The notes under the pieces are model-generated. The model did no database searches. It worked only from the letters and a program-made list of their open reading frames with translations, and had not been told where the DNA came from. DNA of 64,000 nucleotides. Source: UBA4582 sp965657335. Lineage in GTDB: Bacteria; Pseudomonadota; Gammaproteobacteria; Pseudomonadales; Azotimanducaceae. The stretch covers positions 1-64,000 of the forward strand of contig CBFHOH010000011.1 of NCBI GenBank assembly GCA_965657335.1, in the 5' to 3' direction. Every line of letters begins with the position of its first letter. Position 1 is the first letter of the stretch. Of the stretch, positions 1 to 8,247 are shown one piece after another. The translations under genes were made by a program, and so were the position numbers.

Positions 1-163
1 CTGCTTGAATTAGGCAGACTTAACCTGTCGAGCGGATACCTGTTAACAAACAGCGACCAATTGGGAAGGTGTCTTACCGCGCGAGACGCGCCAATGTCTA
101 CTAACAGTGTCTACCACGCTGGATGTTATTCTGCTAATTGCTCGAAGTTAAGAGAATATATAT

Positions 164-257
164 TGGCGGAAGAGGTAGGAGTCGAACCCACCAGCCACCT
201 TAACAGCAGCTCAACGGCTTTGAAGGCCGCGCGCCCCACCGGGAGCGACGCTCTTCC
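164..257 (-). tRNA. selC: tRNA-Sec (selenocysteine tRNA, anticodon UCA)
   Basis: The minus strand folds into a 94-nt tRNA with a long acceptor stem (GGAAGAG pairing with CTCTTCC), an anticodon loop CTTCAAA giving UCA, a long variable arm (AGCTGC pairing with GTGGCT), a GTTCGACTCC T-arm and an encoded CCA end at 164-166. Length and long variable arm are those of bacterial SelC, which decodes UGA as selenocysteine. It lies directly downstream of the chrR-like gene on the same strand. No selA, selB or selD is in the window. A SelW-like selenoprotein gene at 44.4 kb is a likely client. Confidence 0.95.
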
Positions 258-293
258 GTTGTCGATGATAACAAAGGTCGGGTAATGCAGTCA

Positions 294-947
294 CTAATGA
301 ACTGTCAGCTGGATAGGGGCTGATAAAACGGACAAACAAATGCATTCTTCGTTTTGTGCCGCAAACGGCTGGTGTGTTTCACCTTCCTGCCTGACAATAA
401 AATCACCAGGATGATAAAGGTCGTCCTCGTCTGAGAAACAACCCTTGAGCACAACGGTGATTTCAGTGCCTTTATGATTATGTACAGGCGCTTTACCACC
501 GGCTTTGATCTTAAGAAAAGACAACTCGTGTACATCTTCTCCGACGCTAATCGTTGCTGTCTTCAGTGATGGTGATAAGAATCGCCACTTGAGTTTTTCA
601 GCGGGGAGAAACTGCTTGATGTAAGCGGGTAGGGTGCTCGAAAGCTCACTGATAACCTCGTTTTCTTCCTCGGCAGGGATAAAATCTTGCTTCCCGCTTT
701 CAAACCGCTCGCCGTCTGAACTGCCACTGTCGATGCAAGCGAACACGCTATCTAGCAAATCGTCACTAACGGGGTCCGAGCTAGCGCGACCGAGCAATTC
801 TCCGCCTACGGATTGGAGGCTTTCCACTGTTCTTCTGCACTGATCGCAAAATTGGATGTGAGTCGTAATGGCGATGCTCGGTGCAATATCCACTGAACCA
901 CTGGCGTATTCGACGAGAAAAGAAGAGTCTGGGTGTCTTTCAATCAT
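294..947 (-). CDS. chrR: ChrR-family zinc anti-sigma factor with C-terminal cupin
   Basis: 217 residues. The N-terminal anti-sigma domain has the zinc pattern His5...His30-x3-Cys34-x2-Cys37. The C-terminal half is a cupin with His156-x-His158-x3-Glu162 and a later His192, matching the second metal site of Rhodobacter ChrR. In that family the protein holds the ECF sigma factor inactive until singlet oxygen or related stress triggers release. The start codon overlaps the stop of the sigma gene (ATGA), so the two are translationally coupled. Assignment as the cognate anti-sigma of the upstream gene is strong; the inducing signal is inferred from family. Confidence 0.9.
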   Translation of the reverse strand: MIERHPDSSFLVEYASGSVDIAPSIAITTHIQFCDQCRRTVESLQSVGGELLGRASSDPVSDDLLDSVFACIDSGSSDGERFESGKQDFIPAEEENEVISELSSTLPAYIKQFLPAEKLKWRFLSPSLKTATISVGEDVHELSFLKIKAGGKAPVHNHKGTEITVVLKGCFSDEDDLYHPGDFIVRQEGETHQPFAAQNEECICLSVLSAPIQLTVH

Positions 948-1537
948 GCGTGTGCCTCCTCTCGAGCTTCCAGCTCCAACTCGTTTTCAGCCAGTGCGAC
1001 TTTTAATCGCTTCAGCGCTAGACGGATACGAGACTTAACCGTGCCGAGAGGAATGCTAAGTGCCTCCGAGACCTGCTGCCCAGAGTGGCCCTGAAAATAC
1101 ATCAATGCTAAGACCTCAGATTGCGCAGGAGGTAGCTTTTTGATTTCCGCGCCAATGTCTCTCTTGTTGCGTAGCTCGATGAGAGAGGAGTGTGGGGTGA
1201 CGGTCGGCTCTGTGTCGTATATGTCATCGGCGTGCAGCTGATTTGGGTTTTGCCTAATCTGTTTCCGAATCCAATCGATGCGTGTGTTTCTAGCAATCGT
1301 GTAGATCCATGTGTTTGCGTTACTCTGGCTGCGGTTGTAGTTAGCCGCCTTGCGCCATACTTTCACCATGGTCTCTTGCACGAGCTCCTCGATGTTCTCC
1401 GAGTTTTGTCCAGCACCTGCTGCCAAAAATGATTTGAGCAGGGGTGCGAAGTGCTCAAAGAGCGCCGTAAATGCTTCTCTGTCCCCGTGGCTGCCGACTC
1501 TTTCGAGGCAGGCACTCCAGTATTGTGGCTCATCCAT
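944..1537 (-). CDS. rpoE: ECF RNA polymerase sigma factor, RpoE/ChrR (ECF11) type
   Basis: A group 4 sigma factor with region 2 (around residues 25-95, including the QETMVKVW and NTWIYTIARN stretches) and region 4 (LPPAQSEVLALMYFQGHSG followed by a helix-turn-helix with GTVKSRIRLALKRL). I chose the internal ATG at 1537 (MDEPQYW, 197 aa) because it gives the usual N-terminus; an upstream in-frame ATG at 1576 would add 13 residues. It overlaps chrR by 4 nt. A near-perfect RpoE-type promoter 70 bp upstream implies autoregulation. The neighbouring photolyase, DUF1295 and DUF523/DUF1722 genes are the usual companions of this sigma class. Confidence 0.92.
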   Translation of the reverse strand: MDEPQYWSACLERVGSHGDREAFTALFEHFAPLLKSFLAAGAGQNSENIEELVQETMVKVWRKAANYNRSQSNANTWIYTIARNTRIDWIRKQIRQNPNQLHADDIYDTEPTVTPHSSLIELRNKRDIGAEIKKLPPAQSEVLALMYFQGHSGQQVSEALSIPLGTVKSRIRLALKRLKVALAENELELEAREEAHA

Positions 1538-1607
1538 TGGTGCTTCTTTTCGCGCTGACTTAAAACGTATATGCATAATATAGGACTTCGGGTATCAATT
1601 TCATCTA

Positions 1608-1637
1608 TTCTTACGCCAATGGTGTATCTTTGGATCA
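1608..1637 (-). promoter_or_regulatory. RpoE/ECF11-type promoter of the sigma-chrR operon
   Basis: On the minus strand TGATCC (1632-1637) is followed after 16 nt by CGTAAGAA. This matches the RpoE-ChrR consensus TGATCC-N18-TAAGA known from Rhodobacter. It sits about 70 bp upstream of the chosen sigma start, as expected for an autoregulated operon. Sequence match seen directly; activity inferred. Confidence 0.75.
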
Positions 1638-1734
1638 CGACGAGTACATATATCTTCGTAAAATCAATAATTTGGTAAATAATTACCGGATATTATGCGA
1701 TTCACCGCTAACTTTGGCTTAAAAAGGCGTTCGA

Positions 1735-2577
1735 ATGACCGTAATGCGACATGCAACCAGCGTTTTATCTTTCACATTTATTACGCTAAATCTTTTGTTT
1801 TGGCTTCCTTTCTTGTTGTTGTCCGCTTTACTGCGATTCGTTTTTCCCTTATCCGCTGTAATATCGCTAACAGATGTCTTGGTCGACAAGGTCTATCGGA
1901 TCGCCGCAGGGATACATGGCTGGTGGATTGAAACCGTATTAGGTGTCCGTTTTCAGATCGAAGATAAAGATCACGTGCTAGACAACTTGCGAGCGAATGA
2001 AAGCCCACTAATCATTGCCAACCATCGATCTTGGTTCGATATCTTCACGTTGCAAACATTGATCTGTAGAAATGGACCGATGCTAAAGTTTCTGATCAAA
2101 ACTGAGCTGTTATGGGTGCCCGTTTTGGGTTGGGTGTGTGTTGCTTTGAATTTCCCTCGACTGCAACGAAAAGGTGATCGTGAAGCAAGATCGAGGGATC
2201 TTGAAATCGTCCAGCATGCTTCGTTACAGCTTGGCTCTTCCCCCGGCGCGCTGCTACTTTTTCCAGAGGGCACGCGTTTCACTGATGCAAAGCGAAGCGC
2301 AAGTAATTCGCCATATCAATCACTATTGCGACCTAAACCCGGCGGATTCGGTATGATTTTCTCATCCGTGCCAGACACAACGACGATCATCGATTTTTCC
2401 CTTGGCTATCAATCCGGTGATGATAATTGTTGGCGTTGTATGAGTGGATTAGTCGACGTTGTTCACGTTAAAGTCACCCGCGCGGCAAAAAGTAGTATCG
2501 ATGGCCTTGAATGGCTAGAGGAGTGCTGGCGGCAGAAGGATACGTGGTTACTCGAGACTGATTTACCTTTGAAGTGA
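1735..2577 (+). CDS. YihG-like 1-acyl-glycerol-3-phosphate acyltransferase
   Basis: 280-residue PlsC-superfamily acyltransferase. The N-terminus has one or two hydrophobic segments (residues 10-45). The catalytic NHRSWFD motif (His97, Asp102) and the substrate-binding FPEGTR motif (about 176-181) are intact. Spacing and tail resemble E. coli YihG, which acylates lysophosphatidic acid at the inner membrane. It is divergent from the ECF sigma operon and upstream of the DUF1295 operon on the same strand. No ECF-type promoter is obvious in front of it. Family assignment is secure; the acyl preference cannot be read from sequence. Confidence 0.85.
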   Translation: MTVMRHATSVLSFTFITLNLLFWLPFLLLSALLRFVFPLSAVISLTDVLVDKVYRIAAGIHGWWIETVLGVRFQIEDKDHVLDNLRANESPLIIANHRSWFDIFTLQTLICRNGPMLKFLIKTELLWVPVLGWVCVALNFPRLQRKGDREARSRDLEIVQHASLQLGSSPGALLLFPEGTRFTDAKRSASNSPYQSLLRPKPGGFGMIFSSVPDTTTIIDFSLGYQSGDDNCWRCMSGLVDVVHVKVTRAAKSSIDGLEWLEECWRQKDTWLLETDLPLK

Positions 2578-2602
2578 TCTGATCCAACTCTTGATACGAA
2601 AA
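2575..2602 (+). promoter_or_regulatory. possible second ECF11-type promoter
   Basis: TGATCT (2575-2580), a 16-nt spacer and CGAAAA (2597-2602) give the same layout as the sigma-operon promoter (TGATCC-N16-CGTAAG), with five of six and four of six matches. It lies about 120 bp upstream of the DUF1295-photolyase operon. The first hexamer overlaps the acyltransferase stop codon. Weak match, tentative. Confidence 0.35.
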
Positions 2603-2723
2603 AATCAAAGACCTTATAAAAATAACGCTCCGTTAGGACAACGGCGGTAAATAAATCGGTTCGTCGTGAGTCGCGCTTCCTGCGTTGTCCTTGTTTCTCA
2701 CGAGCACCACACAGGAGGTTCAT

Positions 2724-3608
2724 ATGAGTCAGAATCACATTTCAATATTTGGTATCGTCGCGGCGGTGTCTGTCGCGCTCGCTGTTTCTTTCGCAGGAGG
2801 TCAAGGCGGCTTGGTTGTTGCAGGGATGCCTCTTTTGTTCGCATTCGGTTTAGCGGCGTTTGTTATTCAGTGGATCGCCTTCATTCCTGCTTACGTCTAT
2901 CAAACAGAAAAATATTTCGATCTCATGGGCTCCGTAACTTATTTATGCCTAGCTTTTGCTGCACTTTTCTTCTCGCAGCGAGAACCCGCGGCTATTCTAG
3001 TAGCATTGCTGGTGGCCATTTGGGCTGCTCGGCTGGGCACTTTTTTGTTCCTGCGGGTGAGCAGGGTAGGCCACGACAGCAGATTCAGAAAAATTAAGCC
3101 TGACTTTTTGCAATACATGATGACTTGGACGCTTCAAGGTCTGTGGGTTTTTCTTACGTTCGCTGCCGGTTTAACAGCACTGACGTCAAGCAAAGCTTAC
3201 GGCATAGACGCGTTTGTTATTATTGGTGCGCTGCTTTGGGTCATCGGTTTCACTATAGAAGTGATTGCTGATAATCAGAAAACAGCCTTCAGACGCGACC
3301 CAGCTAATCAAGACAAGTTCATTACCCACGGCCTATGGGCAATGTCCAGGCACCCCAACTACTTTGGAGAAATTATGCTGTGGACAGGCATCGCAGTCAT
3401 CGCCATACCCGCGTTAGAGGGATGGCAATACGTTACGCTAATTTCTCCTTTATTCGTCTACATTTTGCTCGTCAAAATCAGTGGCGTGCGTATGTTGGAA
3501 CACAGTGCCAAGCGACGCTGGGGCAATGACGAGACCTACATCGCGTATCGGAAAAATACGCCTGTATTACTTTTAAATCCGATGTCTCCTGGGAAAGCGT
3601 CAATATGA
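2724..3608 (+). CDS. DUF1295 membrane protein (steroid 5-alpha-reductase/ICMT-like)
   Basis: 294 residues from the ATG at 2724, which is preceded by a perfect AGGAGG ribosome binding site; an earlier in-frame ATG at 2685 lacks one. Several hydrophobic helices cover the N-terminal two thirds. The C-terminal signature HGLWAMSRHPNYFGE is the conserved block of DUF1295 and isoprenylcysteine methyltransferase/steroid reductase-like proteins. DUF1295 genes recur in RpoE-ChrR singlet-oxygen regulons, where a role in fatty-acid or lipid modification is suspected. The stop overlaps the next start by 4 nt, so it is the first gene of a three-gene operon ending in photolyase. Confidence 0.85.
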   Translation: MSQNHISIFGIVAAVSVALAVSFAGGQGGLVVAGMPLLFAFGLAAFVIQWIAFIPAYVYQTEKYFDLMGSVTYLCLAFAALFFSQREPAAILVALLVAIWAARLGTFLFLRVSRVGHDSRFRKIKPDFLQYMMTWTLQGLWVFLTFAAGLTALTSSKAYGIDAFVIIGALLWVIGFTIEVIADNQKTAFRRDPANQDKFITHGLWAMSRHPNYFGEIMLWTGIAVIAIPALEGWQYVTLISPLFVYILLVKISGVRMLEHSAKRRWGNDETYIAYRKNTPVLLLNPMSPGKASI

Positions 3609-4582
3609 ACAATTTAGTGCCCCGTCCCCGGCTGGGTATTTCCAGCTGCCTTCTGGGCAAACCCGTCAGGTTTGACGGCGGCCATAAAAAAAACAGCTAT
3701 GTCACAGGTACACTTTCCGATTACTTTGACTTCGTTTCATTTTGCCCTGAGCAAGCGATCGGTTTGCCGACACCAAGAAAGCCCATAAGGCTTGTTACCG
3801 AGGCTGAATCAAATAATATTCGTGCAGTCGAAGTGCGAGACTATTCGCTCGAGTACACAGAGCAACTTGACGATTACGCGCGCGCCGTCACACCGGAGAT
3901 GGCTGGGTTCAGTGGTTACATTGTCAAGAAAGACTCGCCTAGCTGCGGTATGGAGAGAGTAAAAGTGTATGGCAAGGAAGCGAGTCCGCCAGACAAAAGT
4001 GGAACTGGTATTTTTACGGCCAGGCTGATGGCTCAGCGCCCGGACCTTCCCATCGAGGAGGAGGGTCGGTTAACAGACCCAAGACTGCGTGAAAACTTTG
4101 TAACACGCGTATTCACGATGTTTCGTTGGCAAACGCTCCTATCAAGTGGGCTTACGCGGTCCGGACTCATCGAATTCCACACAAGACACAAGTTTTTGCT
4201 ACTGGCGCATGACGAGGCGGCCTATCGTGACCTTGGCAGGATGTTGTCGGATCTCTCTGCTAAAACCGTTGGTGCTGAACTCGATTCCTTCGCTGCTGAA
4301 TACCTTTGTGCATTGATGAAGGGGCTAAAGCGATTGGCAAGGCCGGGCAAGCACGCCAATGTGCTTATGCATGTGATGGGCTACGTGAAAAACCATCTGA
4401 CGTCAGACGAGAAAGCGGAAATGCTTGAGCACATTGAGGCTCACCGAAAAAATCTTGTCCCGGTGATTGTGCCTATCACGCTGCTAAACCACTTTTTGCG
4501 TAAGTATCCTAGCGATTACATCGCGGGTCAGTACTACCTCGAGCCACATCCGAAAGAACTCATGCTGCGCAATGGGATTTAA
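3605..4582 (+). CDS. DUF523 + DUF1722 (YbgA-like) protein
   Basis: 325 residues with two domains. DUF523 (about 8-165) carries the conserved cysteines of GISSCLLG (Cys15), SFCPE and KDSPSCG. DUF1722 (about 190-315) resembles E. coli YbgA, whose gene sits next to phrB. The biochemical activity is not known to me; the cysteine pattern suggests metal or Fe-S binding, which is inference. It overlaps the DUF1295 gene (ATGA) and is 33 bp from the photolyase, the same order seen in many light- or singlet-oxygen-responsive clusters. Confidence 0.85.
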   Translation: MNNLVPRPRLGISSCLLGKPVRFDGGHKKNSYVTGTLSDYFDFVSFCPEQAIGLPTPRKPIRLVTEAESNNIRAVEVRDYSLEYTEQLDDYARAVTPEMAGFSGYIVKKDSPSCGMERVKVYGKEASPPDKSGTGIFTARLMAQRPDLPIEEEGRLTDPRLRENFVTRVFTMFRWQTLLSSGLTRSGLIEFHTRHKFLLLAHDEAAYRDLGRMLSDLSAKTVGAELDSFAAEYLCALMKGLKRLARPGKHANVLMHVMGYVKNHLTSDEKAEMLEHIEAHRKNLVPVIVPITLLNHFLRKYPSDYIAGQYYLEPHPKELMLRNGI

Positions 4583-4615
4583 TTCAACGAATCAACGGTC
4601 AGGTGACATCCCGAT

Positions 4616-5962
4616 ATGCTAGAAAGATCCATATTTATATTCCGGAGGGATCTGCGTTTAGATGACAATCTCGGTCTCATTGAGGCGATGGAAGCATCGA
4701 AACATGTGATTCCGGTTTTCATCATCGATCCTCAATTACTTGGCAAGTGGCGTGAAGCTGAAAAGCGCTTGACGTTCCTCACCATGGCGTTACGAAAACT
4801 GGACGAGGCGCTTCGCGCGCACGGCAGCAGGCTGGCAGTATTTGAGGGTAAACCCGTTGATGTCGTGTCTAATTTGATTGATTCCCACGCTGTAGATGGC
4901 GTTTTTATTAACAGGGACTACACGCCGGTTGCGATACGCCGCGACGCTGACCTTAGGAACCTGTGTCAGACTAAGAAAGTCGATTTCTTCACCTACACTG
5001 ATCAGTTGTTAAACGAGCCTGAGTACGTCGCGAAGGCTGATGGAACGCCCTATACAATCTTTACCCCCTATTACAATAAGGCGCGACAACTACGAGTGCT
5101 CGAACCCGTTGAGCTTGATCAATCAAATCTCGAATACTTCGATCATGGTACCTCACCCGGCCCGATTAACCTGACGGGGCGCTCATCAGACCTTGAGCAA
5201 CTGACCTCGCTGGATGTTGAAGACAAACTTGATCGCATCTCAGATCTTTCTGATTATGATGCTTCGAGAGATTTGCCTGGCATCGAGGGTACGGCGAGGT
5301 TGTCGGCGTTGATGCGTTTTGGTCTGGTAAGTGTCCGGCAGGTTTATCAAACGGTGAGCAGGGCGCATTCACACACGCACGGTTTGATTAAGCAACTTTA
5401 TTGGCGGGATTTTTACTTCCAGATCGGTTACCACTTTCCTCATGTCTACCGCTCACCATTCCGCGAAAAATATCGCAACATCCCATGGCGTGATGAGGAG
5501 GCAACCTTTGCAAAATGGCAGCAAGGCAAAACAGGATTTCCGATCGTTGATGCAGGCATGCGAGAGCTGCAAGCAACGGGTTACATGCACAACCGGGTGC
5601 GAATGATCACAGCCTCATTCCTGACTAAAAACCTCCACATTGATTGGAGGAAGGGTGAGGCACATTTTGGCAGGCATTTGATCGATCACGATCCGGCAGT
5701 GAACAACGGCAACTGGCAATGGGGCGCATCTACAGGTTGTGATGCACAGCCCTATTTTCGTGTTTTTAATCCGTGGCGGCAGCAAAAGCGTTTCGACAAA
5801 GAATGTCGTTATATCAAACGCTGGATACCGGAACTTGCAAAACATTCGGCGAAGGAAATTCATGCGCTGGAAACGCGCGAGGACTATTACTTACCAAAGA
5901 TTACAGATTTAAAAACGAGCGCGGAGCAAAGCAAAGCGATGTTCAAAGCCGCGAGCAGCTAG
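4616..5962 (+). CDS. phrB: deoxyribodipyrimidine photo-lyase (class I CPD photolyase)
   Basis: 448 residues, close to the usual length (about 470). The N-terminal Rossmann-like antenna domain starts with FIFRRDLRLDDN. The C-terminal FAD-binding domain has LYWRDFYFQ, MHNRVRM and the signature around residues 360-385 with NNGNWQWGASTGCDAQPYFR. The enzyme repairs UV-induced cyclobutane pyrimidine dimers using light. Its place at the end of the DUF1295-DUF523 operon beside the rpoE-chrR pair fits a light/singlet-oxygen response. Cryptochrome-DASH is less likely given the operon and length. Confidence 0.92.
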   Translation: MLERSIFIFRRDLRLDDNLGLIEAMEASKHVIPVFIIDPQLLGKWREAEKRLTFLTMALRKLDEALRAHGSRLAVFEGKPVDVVSNLIDSHAVDGVFINRDYTPVAIRRDADLRNLCQTKKVDFFTYTDQLLNEPEYVAKADGTPYTIFTPYYNKARQLRVLEPVELDQSNLEYFDHGTSPGPINLTGRSSDLEQLTSLDVEDKLDRISDLSDYDASRDLPGIEGTARLSALMRFGLVSVRQVYQTVSRAHSHTHGLIKQLYWRDFYFQIGYHFPHVYRSPFREKYRNIPWRDEEATFAKWQQGKTGFPIVDAGMRELQATGYMHNRVRMITASFLTKNLHIDWRKGEAHFGRHLIDHDPAVNNGNWQWGASTGCDAQPYFRVFNPWRQQKRFDKECRYIKRWIPELAKHSAKEIHALETREDYYLPKITDLKTSAEQSKAMFKAASS

Positions 5963-6013
5963 CTTGAGGATTTTACAATTGGGATGTTGTTGTGAAAGTC
6001 GTCGTCAGTGCGG

Positions 6014-7294
6014 CTAACGGGTTTTCTTTTTGAATTCGACAATTTTGCCATCGCCACCTGCTAGACGCTTGCTAGACTTCATATCCCCACCATCTATCCG
6101 TTGGGTCGTCGCTTCGGCAGGCGTATTACCCGAATTAATAGTGACATCCTTGTCAATCTCTAGGGTATTCATTAGCTTATGCAAATGACCCCTTGAGAGT
6201 CCTAAAACTTTCGCGGTTTTGCTGACATTTCCTTGATGCAGCATCAAGCACTTTTCAATATACGCCCGTTGGAACGTCTGGGTAGCAAATTTCAGTTCTT
6301 CTGTTGCGGAGTCCGCAGCAAGGAGCTGTTCCGCCGGTCGTATCATTCGCGCGGGTGGTGACTGCAGATCAAGATGGTGCAGCTCAATCGTTGAACTATC
6401 GTCCATTGCCGCTTCGATACAAGCACGCAAAATCATATTGTTCAATTCGCGTAAATTTCCGGGCCACGCGTAAGACGATATTGCGCCTAATGCTTGGCTC
6501 GAAAGTATGCTATTTGAAATTTTATGTGTTGCGATAGCTTTTTCACAACTCGTCAAAGCCAGTTGTACAATGTCGTCTTTTCTTTCTCTGAGTGGCCTAA
6601 GTTTTACCGGGTAGGTATTTATACGATGATAGAGATCTTCTCGAAAGTAACCTTGATTCGTGGCTGTCTCGAGGCAAGTATTCGTCGCACATATGAGCCT
6701 GACATTCGCTTTGCGGAGTTGTGTCGAGCCTAACGGGTAATATTGACCGTCGTTCAGGAACTGCAGCAGTTTGGACTGCATATCGTGACTCATTAAATTC
6801 ACTTCATCGAGAAATAAGGTGCCGCCCTGGGCAGCGGATATTTTACCCTCGATAGCTGTAAAGGCCGAAGAGTGCGCGCCTTTGGCCGCGCCGAAGAGTT
6901 CACTCTCAAGCAGCGTTTCAGGCACCGCTGCGCAGTTTATCTCGATAAAGGGTGCATCGGCTCTCGGACTGTTGCTATGTACCAGTTTGGCGAGACAGGT
7001 TTTACCGGTGCCGGTTTCACCTGACAGCAGCAAATTGACATCAAGCTCTGCGATTTTCGTGAGCCTGTGAAACAGTCTGAGTTCCTTGTCCATGCTATCT
7101 GACGAGTTTTTCTGTCGGTTTGGAAATAACGCGTTAAACTGTGAAGATTTTACTAAAGAAATGGGGAACCATGGCTGGTGCATGTTGAACTGTTGTTCGC
7201 TTGTCGAGTTAGGCGCTGGCTCTTGATTTAGCCTGGCGTCCAGCTTAGTGCCTGGCGTGTTGCCCGATTTAGGTTTGCGTGGCTCGGAACTCAC
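6014..7294 (-). CDS. AAA+ enhancer-binding-type regulator with Fis HTH, atypical GAFTGA loop
   Basis: 426 residues. There is no receiver domain; about 70 N-terminal residues precede an AAA+ domain with Walker A GETGTGKT (92-99) and Walker B LFLDE (160-164). Where sigma-54 activators have GAFTGA, this protein reads GAHSSAFTA (139-147). The C-terminal Fis-type helix-turn-helix (NVSKTAKVLGLSRGHLHKLM) is intact. The altered loop makes standard sigma-54 contact doubtful; some members of the superfamily act on sigma-70 promoters instead. It is divergent from the LuxR-type response regulator. Targets unknown. The start at 7294 is the longest option; a shorter start at Met38 is possible. Confidence 0.8.
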   Translation of the reverse strand: MSSEPRKPKSGNTPGTKLDARLNQEPAPNSTSEQQFNMHQPWFPISLVKSSQFNALFPNRQKNSSDSMDKELRLFHRLTKIAELDVNLLLSGETGTGKTCLAKLVHSNSPRADAPFIEINCAAVPETLLESELFGAAKGAHSSAFTAIEGKISAAQGGTLFLDEVNLMSHDMQSKLLQFLNDGQYYPLGSTQLRKANVRLICATNTCLETATNQGYFREDLYHRINTYPVKLRPLRERKDDIVQLALTSCEKAIATHKISNSILSSQALGAISSYAWPGNLRELNNMILRACIEAAMDDSSTIELHHLDLQSPPARMIRPAEQLLAADSATEELKFATQTFQRAYIEKCLMLHQGNVSKTAKVLGLSRGHLHKLMNTLEIDKDVTINSGNTPAEATTQRIDGGDMKSSKRLAGGDGKIVEFKKKTR

Positions 7295-7416
7295 TTGGGC
7301 ACCTTACGGTTTGACTTCGACTTACAGATAATAAGAAATAATCTTCTCTATCTAAATACGACATTGGGCTACTAAACCCGCGATTCTCACGACCTAAGAA
7401 ACGGGTTTTCCGGCCG

Positions 7417-7438
7417 ATATACGCCAAATGGCGTATAT
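7417..7438. promoter_or_regulatory. perfect 10+10 bp inverted repeat between divergent regulators
   Basis: ATATACGCCA and TGGCGTATAT form a perfect palindrome with a 2-nt spacer. It lies 123 bp upstream of the AAA+ regulator and 106 bp upstream of the LuxR-type regulator. Position and symmetry suggest a dimeric operator shared by both promoters. I saw no second copy in the window. Function inferred. Confidence 0.5.
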
Positions 7439-7543
7439 GCTGCGCCCTATTGGATGTAGTGGCAAACATGTTTAGACTACGAAGCATCAAGCAGTATATT
7501 TTGAGACTAGACTTAACGTTATCGATATTGGGGAACGAAAAGC

Positions 7544-8230
7544 TTGAATAAGCGGCTGTTGGTAGTTGAAGATCATCCTATCGTGAGTGAAGCGCTAGCC
7601 TCTGCGGTGATGGCTTTAGATTTATTTGATGATGTCGAAACATGTCTTTCGTTGAAAGATTCGCTTGCAAAACTCGAGCGGGATAAAAAGTTCACGCTCA
7701 TAATGCTTGACCTACATCTGTCTGATGCCAGTGGTACTGAAAGCATTAACATGCTTAGAGAAACATATCCCGAGTTACCTATCGTCATATTTTCTGGTTC
7801 ATACACGCCCGAGACGGTCACCAAGGCTTTTGAACACGGTGTTCGTGGGTTTATTCCGAAGCGTTCTGCGATGAAGATTGTTGTTGCGGCGATTGATCTG
7901 GTGATGAAAGGAGGATCCTATTTACCACCCGATGTGATCAGGATGCTGGGTATCTCGACCGGACCCAATCTTACAATTCCACGTGAGACAAGGGAAGGTT
8001 CTGCGCCTCAACTCGACGAGGGAGGGGGGCCGCGCTATCATCTAACCCGTCGTCAACATGATGTTTATTTGAGCTTGTTAAAAGGCTTGCCCAACAAAAT
8101 AATTGCGACTCAGTTGGAGATGGCGCCAGCGACAGTTAAAAAACACCTTGAAAGCGTTTATAAAGAGTTGGGCGTGCACAGCCGCGCGGAGGCTGTGTTG
8201 AGAGCTCATGAGGTTGCTGTCAGGGACTGA
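7544..8230 (+). CDS. NarL/FixJ-type response regulator (REC + LuxR HTH)
   Basis: 228 residues. The receiver domain begins LLVVEDHP, with the phosphoacceptor Asp in IMLDLHLSD (about residue 56) and the conserved Lys in IPKRSA. A linker leads to a C-terminal LuxR-type helix-turn-helix (LTRRQHDVYLSLLKGLPNK and ATVKKHLESVYKELGVHSRAEA). The start is a TTG preceded by GGGGAACG. It faces the histidine kinase at 8248-9708 (convergent, 17 bp apart), the likely partner. Regulated genes cannot be told from the window. Confidence 0.9.
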   Translation: MNKRLLVVEDHPIVSEALASAVMALDLFDDVETCLSLKDSLAKLERDKKFTLIMLDLHLSDASGTESINMLRETYPELPIVIFSGSYTPETVTKAFEHGVRGFIPKRSAMKIVVAAIDLVMKGGSYLPPDVIRMLGISTGPNLTIPRETREGSAPQLDEGGGPRYHLTRRQHDVYLSLLKGLPNKIIATQLEMAPATVKKHLESVYKELGVHSRAEAVLRAHEVAVRD

Positions 8231-8247
8231 TATCTCAAGCCGAGGAT

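Noticed and set aside
61..285. Plus-strand ORF over the first 285 bp
   Set aside because: It runs through the selC gene on the opposite strand and has no protein-like features.
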